A DNA stretch of 11,530 nucleotides from a bacterium (GTDB lineage: Bacteria > Ratteibacteria > UBA8468), in assembly GCA_030637775.1 (NCBI GenBank), contig DAOWFY010000035.1, positions 1 to 11,530 of the forward strand, given 5' to 3'. Positions within the stretch are counted from its first letter, which is position 1; each line of letters starts with the position of its first letter. Of this stretch, positions 7,719 through 11,530 are shown in pieces. The notes under the pieces were generated by a model. The model ran no database searches and was not told the DNA's origin. It saw only the letters and a list, made by a program, of their open reading frames with translations. A program made the translations under genes and the position numbers.

Positions 7719-7958
7719 CTATTCGATAAAAAGTCTTGCCCCACAATATCTGCAGACCTTTTCTCCTTCTGAGTAACCATCGACAATTAAACAGTTTCTA
7801 CAGCGAATGTTTCTATGAGTCCCGTGAGAAACTTTGCTTCCGACACTGAGGCGTTGTCGGACGCCAGAGCTTTGGCGGCGTCTGACGGGATGAGCAGTTT
7901 CGACCTTTACCTGAGAATCCTTTTTACTTCCCTTTTTTTTTACCTTTTTATTAACCAT
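7719..7958 (-). CDS. Small basic zinc-ribbon protein, interrupted in frame by a palindromic element
   Basis: I do not recognise a named family for this 79-residue protein. The N-terminus is very rich in lysine (NKKVKKKGSKK, 3-13), suggesting nucleic acid or ribosome binding. The C-terminus is a four-cysteine zinc ribbon: C53 and C56 (CRNC), then C69 and C72 (CRYCG). It sits first in an operon with rpsU, so a ribosome-associated role is a fair inference, no more. ATG 7958 is the start because a consensus promoter lies just upstream; the ATG at 7988 would fall upstream of the -10 box and outside the mRNA. There is no Shine-Dalgarno, so the transcript is probably leaderless. Residues 23-47 are encoded by a hairpin element with a target duplication (see 7815-7894). 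Without it the protein would be 54 residues, with KVETAH joining directly to RNIRCRNC. Confidence 0.78.
   Translation of the reverse strand: MVNKKVKKKGSKKDSQVKVETAHPVRRRQSSGVRQRLSVGSKVSHGTHRNIRCRNCLIVDGYSEGEKVCRYCGARLFIE
7815..7894. mobile_element. Palindromic mini-element inserted in frame in a coding region, with 5-bp target duplication
   Basis: ATGAG occurs at 7815-7819 and again at 7890-7894, exactly 75 bp apart (25 codons). Between the copies lies a strongly palindromic unit. Terminal arms TCCCGT (7820-7825) and ACGGGA (7885-7890) pair. Inside are two overlapping hairpins: TCCGACA/TGTCGGA (7839-7845 with 7855-7861), and GTCGGACGCC/GGCGTCTGAC (7856-7865 with 7877-7886, one G-T pair). The direct repeat at the borders looks like a target-site duplication. 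The layout recalls the Rickettsia palindromic elements, known for in-frame insertion into genes, but I make no claim of sequence relationship. The interrupted gene stays open, so the element adds about 25 residues between the lysine-rich segment and the zinc ribbon. Confidence 0.7.
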
Positions 7959-7966
7959 AACATTTA

Positions 7967-7995
7967 AGTTTAATACATAGAAAAACAAATGTCAA
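7967..7995 (-). promoter_or_regulatory. Sigma70-type promoter of the zinc ribbon-rpsU-kinase operon
   Basis: On the minus strand, TTGACA (7995-7990, a perfect -35) is followed by 17 bases and TAAACT (7972-7967). Eight bases then precede the ATG at 7958. The start point would fall on or within about two bases of that ATG, matching the absence of a Shine-Dalgarno. The sequence and spacing are seen directly; activity is inferred. Confidence 0.72.
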
Positions 7996-8009
7996 AAATT
8001 ATTTTGACA
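7990..8009. promoter_or_regulatory. 20-bp inverted repeat covering both -35 boxes (possible operator)
   Basis: TGTCAAAA (7990-7997), centre ATTA, TTTTGACA (8002-8009) form a perfect 8-bp-arm palindrome. It is made by the two outward-facing -35 hexamers placed back to back. It may only reflect two promoters in opposite orientation, but the symmetry extends two bases beyond each hexamer, so a dimeric regulator could bind here and control both operons together. Confidence 0.5.
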
Positions 8010-8032
8010 CTGAAGCTATTTGACGTTAAAAT
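8004..8032 (+). promoter_or_regulatory. Sigma70-type promoter of the divergent PfkB kinase
   Basis: TTGACA (8004-8009), a 17-base spacer and TAAAAT (8027-8032), then eight bases to the ATG at 8041. It mirrors the minus-strand promoter in hexamers, spacer length and distance to the start codon. The transcript would be leaderless or nearly so, which explains the lack of a ribosome site. Confidence 0.75.
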
Positions 8033-8040
8033 ATAAAAAT

Positions 8041-8973
8041 ATGAAAGGAGACGTAGCCTGTTTAGGAATTGTCGTTGCTGATCTGGTTACCAAGCCAGTA
8101 GAAAATCTGCCGGAGAAGGGCAGACTTACTTTAGTGAAAAATATTCAGTTGCATACCGGTGGATGTGCTACCAATACCGGTTTTGCCCTGGCTAAGTTGG
8201 GGCTGAAGGTTGCTGTCCTCGGTAAGGTGGGTAAAGATGGCCTGGGGGATTTTATTTTCCACCAGGCGCAATCTATGGGAGTTGATACAACCGGCCTTAT
8301 TCAAGATGGACAAGGCAATACCTCTGCCACCATCGTAATGGTCTCTAAAGAAGGGGAAAGAACATTCTTACATTCCTTAGGAGCAAATGGGCGTTATGCT
8401 CTTCGCGATATAGATTTTGGCCTTATTAAGAAGTATCAAATTTTACATTATGCCGGGTCCTTTCTCCTGCCCAAACTTGATGGAGAGTCAATTGCTTCTC
8501 TTTTAAAGAAGGCAAGGTCTTCGGGGATCGTAACTTCCCTTGATACTGCCTGGGATGCGACAGGTAGGTGGTTAGAGGTTTTGGAGCCTGCTCTTTCTCA
8601 TCTGGATATTTTCCTGCCGAGCATTGAGGAAGCAAGGATGATTACGGGCAAAAAAGTACCGGAGGAGATAACCTCCTTCCTTCTCAAATATGGAATAAAG
8701 TTTATTGGCTTGAAAATGGGAGAGAAAGGTTGCTTTCTCCAGGAACGAGGAAAAGGAGGAATCTATATTCCTGCCTTTCCGGTAGAGGTGCGGGATACTA
8801 CTGGTGCTGGCGACGCTTGGGTAGCGGGCTTCTTGGCCGGTTTTATTAAAGGATGGGCTCTGGAGAAGATTGGGAGGTTTGCCAATAGCGTGGGGGCATT
8901 ATCTACTTTTGCCTTTGGTGCTACTGAAGGGGTAAGGTCAATAGAGGAAAGTTTGAAGTTTGCCAAGTTATGA
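8041..8973 (+). CDS. PfkB/ribokinase-family carbohydrate kinase
   Basis: This 310-residue ATP-dependent sugar kinase belongs to the ribokinase branch, unlike the FruK-like kinase on the opposite strand. The N-terminal PfkB signature GGCATNTGFALAKLG lies at 40-54. GKVGKDGLGDFI (61-72) is the typical following loop, FLPSIEEARMITG (191-203) matches the 'PN..E...L.G' block, and DTTGAGDAWVAGF (252-264) carries the catalytic D258 and the anion hole. The substrate is not readable; a simple sugar or nucleoside is likely. ATG 8041 is chosen because the -10 box ends at 8032, so an in-frame TTG at 8020 would lie upstream of the mRNA. The gene lies alone between a divergent promoter and a palindromic repeat that begins at its stop codon. 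Confidence 0.9.
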   Translation: MKGDVACLGIVVADLVTKPVENLPEKGRLTLVKNIQLHTGGCATNTGFALAKLGLKVAVLGKVGKDGLGDFIFHQAQSMGVDTTGLIQDGQGNTSATIVMVSKEGERTFLHSLGANGRYALRDIDFGLIKKYQILHYAGSFLLPKLDGESIASLLKKARSSGIVTSLDTAWDATGRWLEVLEPALSHLDIFLPSIEEARMITGKKVPEEITSFLLKYGIKFIGLKMGEKGCFLQERGKGGIYIPAFPVEVRDTTGAGDAWVAGFLAGFIKGWALEKIGRFANSVGALSTFAFGATEGVRSIEESLKFAKL

Positions 8974-9071
8974 AATCACAGATGGACGCAGATATACACA
9001 AATTATTGTAGTGGCAAAGTTTACTTTGCCGCCGAGTAAACTCGGCAACTACACTGTGTTAATCTGTGGTT
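8974..9071. repeat. 98-bp nested inverted repeat with two internal hairpins
   Basis: Outer arms AATCACAGAT (8974-8983) and ATCTGTGGTT (9062-9071) are complementary except for one T-G pair. Inside them ACACA (8996-9000) pairs with TGTGT (9055-9059), and TGTAGT (9007-9012) with ACTACA (9048-9053). The centre holds two adjacent hairpins: GGCAAAG/CTTTGCC around TTTA (9013-9030), and GCCGAG/CTCGGC around TAAA (9031-9046). The element starts immediately after the kinase TGA and fills most of the gap to lptD. There is no T-run, so it is not a standard terminator. The layered symmetry suggests a dispersed non-autonomous repeat family; no clear target duplication is visible. Confidence 0.7.
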
Positions 9072-9074
9072 AAA

Positions 9075-9080
9075 GATAAT
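9075..9080 (+). promoter_or_regulatory. Possible -10 box for lptD
   Basis: GATAAT lies eight bases upstream of the lptD ATG, the same distance as in the two divergent promoters, and lptD has no Shine-Dalgarno. No convincing -35 box exists at 16-18 bp; those bases fall in the right arm of the palindromic repeat. This is a weak call that rests mainly on the shared spacing. Confidence 0.35.
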
Positions 9081-9088
9081 GTTGAATA

Positions 9089-11104
9089 ATGAATAGTCAT
9101 AACTCTAATTTCTCAATTATCTTTATGATTTTCGTAACTGTTATAATGGTTACTACTTCTTCTCTTTTTGCTGAGGAGCTGCCAATAGAATATAGTGCAG
9201 AGAAACAAGAAGTTTATATGAAGGATGACAAAATTGTAAAGGTAATTTTAAAGGGTAATGTAGAGATAAAAAAAGGATCGCTTACTATTAGAGGAGATAA
9301 GGTAATATATGAGAAAAAAAGGAATGAGATTTGGGCTCCTGGAAATGTTGTTTTTCTCCAAGAAGGAAGCAGGATTGAGGGTAAAGATTTGCTCTACAAT
9401 ATCGGAGGGGAGAGCGGTTCTTTAAAAGAGGTTAGTTTTTTTAGCCCTCCCTGGTATGGGAAGGGAGAGACTGCGGAAATCAAGAAGAAAGGAGAATATC
9501 TAATCAGGAATGGCTATATGACTACTTGCGATCTTGACCCTCCCCATTATCGTTTCCAGGCGAAGAAGATAAAGATCTTTGTGGGTAAAAAACTCGTAGC
9601 AAGAAAAATAACTTTTTATGTGAGGAAGGTTCCCATTCTTTATCTGCCTCACTACAGCCAGAGTTTAGAAAAGGAAGCAGAAAGTATCTTTAGCTATCTC
9701 CTTGGTTATAGTGATGACTGGGGGTGGTATCTTCTAACTACTCTTACCCCTTTCTTAAAGCACTATACCGCCTCTTATCATCTTGACTTTCGTGAAAGAA
9801 AGGGAATAGGGCTGGGGCTTGATCTTAAGAAAAAACCAAAGGGTGGAGAAAAGGGAATCTTAAAGACTTACTATATTAAGGAGGCCGATACAGATGAAGA
9901 AGATGAAAATCGCTATCGGCTCAGTTACAAATATAGGAATGTCTGGGAAAAGGAGGGGAGAGATTTAACCCTTCTTTCTGAACTACACAAATTATCCGAT
10001 GACGAATTTTTGAAAGACTATGCCTATAATGATTATTTGGAGGAAGCGCAGCCAAGAACCTATCTTTCCTTTAGCGAAAGAAAACCGGAGAGATTCCTGA
10101 ATCTTTTGGCGAGAACAAGGGTTAATGATTTTTACCCGGTTACGGAACGGCTTCCTGAAATGAACCTTTCCTTTCCTATTCAGAATTTAGGAAAGAATCT
10201 CTATTTTCGCTCAGAGACGAATCTGGTAAATTTGCGAAAGGAGATTGACGATGAGGTAAGAAACTCAGTACGCCTTGATACCTTCAATGAAATAATGACT
10301 TCTAAAAGGTATGGAGGATGGTTAAATGTCAGACCACACGTTGGTTCGAGATTTACCTTTTATACAGAAGACGCAGAAGGTAATAATGCTTTTCGTTCTC
10401 TGGGAGAGGCCGGAATAGATTTTGGTACTAAATTCCAAAAACCCTTCACGATAAAAGAATCCTCTCTTACCCATATTGTAGAACCAAGGGTCTCCCTTGA
10501 CTGTCGAGAGGTTTCTTTAGATCCGGAGGAACTTCTAAATTTTGATTCCCTGGATAACCTTCACTCCGATAAATATATCAATCTCCAGTTAATTAACCGG
10601 GTTTGTTCAGGGGAAGGAAAGAAAAAATCAGAACTTTCACGCCTTAATCTCAAGAGTCATTATTCTTTGGTAGAGAGGCGATTTGAAGATGCCTCCTTGA
10701 TACTTGGTATCACGCCGAAAGCAAATTGGTCATTTTCTGCCGAAAGTGATTATGATATCCCGGAAAATCGTTGGAAAACCTCTACTTCCAGTTTTTCCTG
10801 GTGGAAAAAGAAATATACTTTTGGTCTGTCTCACAGTTATGAGTATGAGGTAACTAATAGCCTCGTTCCCTCCATCTATTGGAAGATCAATCCCGACTGG
10901 CAGGCAAGATTTACTACCTCCTATCGTCTTGCGGAGAAAGATTTTGAAAGTAGAAAAATCACCCTTTACCGGGATTTACACTGCTGGGCCTCCTCGGTCT
11001 CTTTCTATCGGAGTTCTTCCGAAAGGTCAATCTACTTTATTCTTTATCTCAAAGCATTCCCGTTACACCCCGTTGAATTTACCAGAACATATGAAATAGA
11101 ATAA
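9089..11104 (+). CDS. lptD: LPS assembly outer-membrane protein LptD (OstA family)
   Basis: LptD is the outer-membrane barrel that, with the lipoprotein LptE, inserts lipopolysaccharide into the outer leaflet. The 671-residue protein begins with a signal peptide (hydrophobic about 8-27, likely cleavage after A28 in SSLFA-EE). An OstA/LptA-like beta-jellyroll domain follows (about 30-130, with ILKGNVEIKKGSLTIRGDKVIYEKK split over 53-77). The LptD hallmark TTCDLDPPHYRFQAKKIKI lies at about 145-163, then YVRKVPILYLPHYS (177-190). The rest is rich in alternating aromatic and polar strands, as expected for the barrel. It is shorter than the E. coli protein. Cysteines are sparse, so the E. coli disulfide pattern may not apply. 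The ATG has no Shine-Dalgarno. It implies a diderm cell; the rdgB frame follows without a frame change. Confidence 0.9.
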   Translation: MNSHNSNFSIIFMIFVTVIMVTTSSLFAEELPIEYSAEKQEVYMKDDKIVKVILKGNVEIKKGSLTIRGDKVIYEKKRNEIWAPGNVVFLQEGSRIEGKDLLYNIGGESGSLKEVSFFSPPWYGKGETAEIKKKGEYLIRNGYMTTCDLDPPHYRFQAKKIKIFVGKKLVARKITFYVRKVPILYLPHYSQSLEKEAESIFSYLLGYSDDWGWYLLTTLTPFLKHYTASYHLDFRERKGIGLGLDLKKKPKGGEKGILKTYYIKEADTDEEDENRYRLSYKYRNVWEKEGRDLTLLSELHKLSDDEFLKDYAYNDYLEEAQPRTYLSFSERKPERFLNLLARTRVNDFYPVTERLPEMNLSFPIQNLGKNLYFRSETNLVNLRKEIDDEVRNSVRLDTFNEIMTSKRYGGWLNVRPHVGSRFTFYTEDAEGNNAFRSLGEAGIDFGTKFQKPFTIKESSLTHIVEPRVSLDCREVSLDPEELLNFDSLDNLHSDKYINLQLINRVCSGEGKKKSELSRLNLKSHYSLVERRFEDASLILGITPKANWSFSAESDYDIPENRWKTSTSSFSWWKKKYTFGLSHSYEYEVTNSLVPSIYWKINPDWQARFTTSYRLAEKDFESRKITLYRDLHCWASSVSFYRSSSERSIYFILYLKAFPLHPVEFTRTYEIE

Positions 11105-11110
11105 GGAGGT
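11103..11110 (+). promoter_or_regulatory. Perfect Shine-Dalgarno sequence stranded after lptD
   Basis: AAGGAGGT overlaps the lptD stop codon and would be an ideal ribosome site, yet the nearest in-frame ATG (11132) is 21 bases further on and the conserved rdgB start (11306) is almost 200 bases away. The simplest reading is that it once served rdgB and was separated from it by the palindromic insert. Confidence 0.5.
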
Positions 11111-11112
11111 TC

Positions 11113-11237
11113 GGAAGTTCCCTTCAGCGGCATGCTCGATTTCCCCAGCGAGGAAATCTTCACTCTCGTTCCTCCTCGCTCATCCTTCGGATACCGTGCC
11201 CGCTCGTCGGTAACAAGGCACGCCTCAGGGAACTTCC
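11113..11237. repeat. 125-bp branched palindromic element between lptD and rdgB
   Basis: GGAAGTTCCCT (11113-11123) and AGGGAACTTCC (11227-11237) are perfect 11-bp inverted repeats bounding a GC-richer insert. Inside are AGCGAGGA/TCCTCGCT (11147-11154 with 11173-11180) and CGTGCC/GGCACG (11195-11200 with 11217-11222). Together they would fold as a closing stem with two arms. No stop codon interrupts the rdgB frame across the element. The antisense strand is also open over the same stretch, a common by-product of palindromic repeats. I see no gene in it with recognisable conservation. A short CTGAGGCG motif is shared with the element inside the zinc-ribbon gene. Confidence 0.65.
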
Positions 11238-11255
11238 TCGCCTTTGATATAAAAA

Positions 11256-11285
11256 CAATGGTAGTTGCGGAGCAACTGACCATTG
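11256..11285. repeat. 30-bp hairpin upstream of rdgB
   Basis: CAATGGTAGTTGC (11256-11268), loop GGA, then GCAACT, a bulged G and ACCATTG (11272-11285) form a 13-bp stem with one bulge. No T-tract follows, so it is not an intrinsic terminator. Its GTAGTTGC/GCAACT core also occurs on the minus strand of the 8974-9071 repeat, hinting at a related repeat family. Confidence 0.6.
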
Positions 11286-11305
11286 ACTACGAAATAGGTC
11301 GAAGG

Positions 11306-11530
11306 ATGGAATTGGTTTTAGCCAGTAGTAATAAAAAAAAGATTAAGGAGATTAAAGAGATAATAAAAGATTTGCATTTAAAAATTTTTACCTTACAAGA
11401 TTTCTCCGATTTCCCTCTGGTTAAGGAGGACGGTAAGACATTTCAAGAAAATGCCATAAAAAAGAGTAGAGAATGCCAAAGAGTACTTGGCAAGATTGTC
11501 CTCGCCGAAGACTCTGGCCTGCAGGTTCAT
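11306..11530 (+). CDS. rdgB: Non-canonical purine NTP pyrophosphatase RdgB/HAM1 (partial, N-terminal)
   Basis: RdgB hydrolyses ITP, dITP and XTP to monophosphates, keeping deaminated purines out of DNA and RNA. The first 75 codons are present and the gene runs off the right edge. LVLASSNKKKIKEI (3-16) is the substrate-binding SxNxxK motif. KEDGKTFQENAIKKS (40-54) contains the conserved glutamate, and LAEDSGLQV (66-74) holds the catalytic aspartate. ATG 11306 is chosen because conservation begins there. In-frame ATGs at 11258 and 11132 would add 16 or 58 residues encoded by the upstream hairpins. The site before 11306 (AGG, seven bases upstream) is weak compared with the AAGGAGGT at 11103. Confidence 0.92.
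   Translation, partial: MELVLASSNKKKIKEIKEIIKDLHLKIFTLQDFSDFPLVKEDGKTFQENAIKKSRECQRVLGKIVLAEDSGLQVH

Noticed and set aside
7959-7988. Ten-residue N-terminal extension of the zinc-ribbon protein from ATG 7988
   Set aside because: It would require transcription from upstream of the strong -10 box at 7967-7972, and the extension covers promoter sequence.
9013-9046. Intrinsic terminator after the PfkB kinase
   Set aside because: The hairpins are strong but no T-run follows either of them on either strand; a repeat element explains the structure better.
11044-11283. 79-codon open frame on the minus strand across the lptD end and the palindromic insert
   Set aside because: It spans the end of a real gene and an inverted repeat, has no ribosome site, and shows no recognisable domain. 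Palindromes often leave both strands open.
1-11530. CRISPR arrays, tRNA or rRNA genes, transposase genes
   Set aside because: No regularly spaced direct repeats, cloverleaf-like segments, rRNA motifs or transposase-like proteins were seen on either strand.

Overview
The window reads as a gene-dense piece of a Gram-negative (diderm) bacterial chromosome of fairly low GC. An LptD-type outer-membrane LPS assembly protein shows that an outer membrane is present. ATGA-type overlaps, TTG/GTG starts, possible leaderless starts and several unrelated palindromic elements would fit an uncultured, Omnitrophota-like lineage, but that placement is only a guess.

Positions 1-6579 (plus strand) form one long, tightly packed gene run. 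It begins with the end of trpD and continues with trpC, trpF, trpB and trpA, which together give the terminal steps from anthranilate to tryptophan. After only 12 bp come a TIM-barrel sugar-phosphate isomerase/epimerase-like protein, a Gfo/Idh/MocA oxidoreductase (ATGA overlap) and a radical SAM enzyme of the AmmeMemoRadiSam (AmrS) family. No terminator is visible inside the run, so the last three genes are probably co-transcribed with trp.

Positions 6580-7958 (minus strand) form a second operon, read right to left: a small lysine-rich zinc-ribbon protein, ribosomal protein S21 (rpsU) and a FruK/LacC-like PfkB kinase. Start and stop codons almost touch at both junctions. Its last stop codon abuts the AmrS stop with no spacer. 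It diverges from a second PfkB-family sugar kinase (8041-8973, plus) across an 82-bp gap. That gap holds two back-to-back TTGACA promoters, both placed so that transcripts would start at or within a couple of bases of the ATG (leaderless).

Positions 9089-11104 encode LptD, and 11306 onwards encodes the first 75 residues of RdgB (ITP/XTP pyrophosphatase), cut by the window edge.

The unusual content is a set of palindromic elements. (1) A 70-bp hairpin element with a 5-bp target duplication sits in frame inside the zinc-ribbon gene; removing exactly 75 bp leaves a continuous 54-residue protein. (2) A 98-bp nested inverted repeat lies between the second PfkB kinase and lptD, with two hairpins whose loops are complementary. 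(3) A roughly 125-bp branched palindrome plus a 30-bp hairpin lies between a perfect Shine-Dalgarno sequence just after lptD and the rdgB start; the rdgB frame stays open across all of it. No tRNA, rRNA, CRISPR array, transposase or intrinsic terminator was seen.
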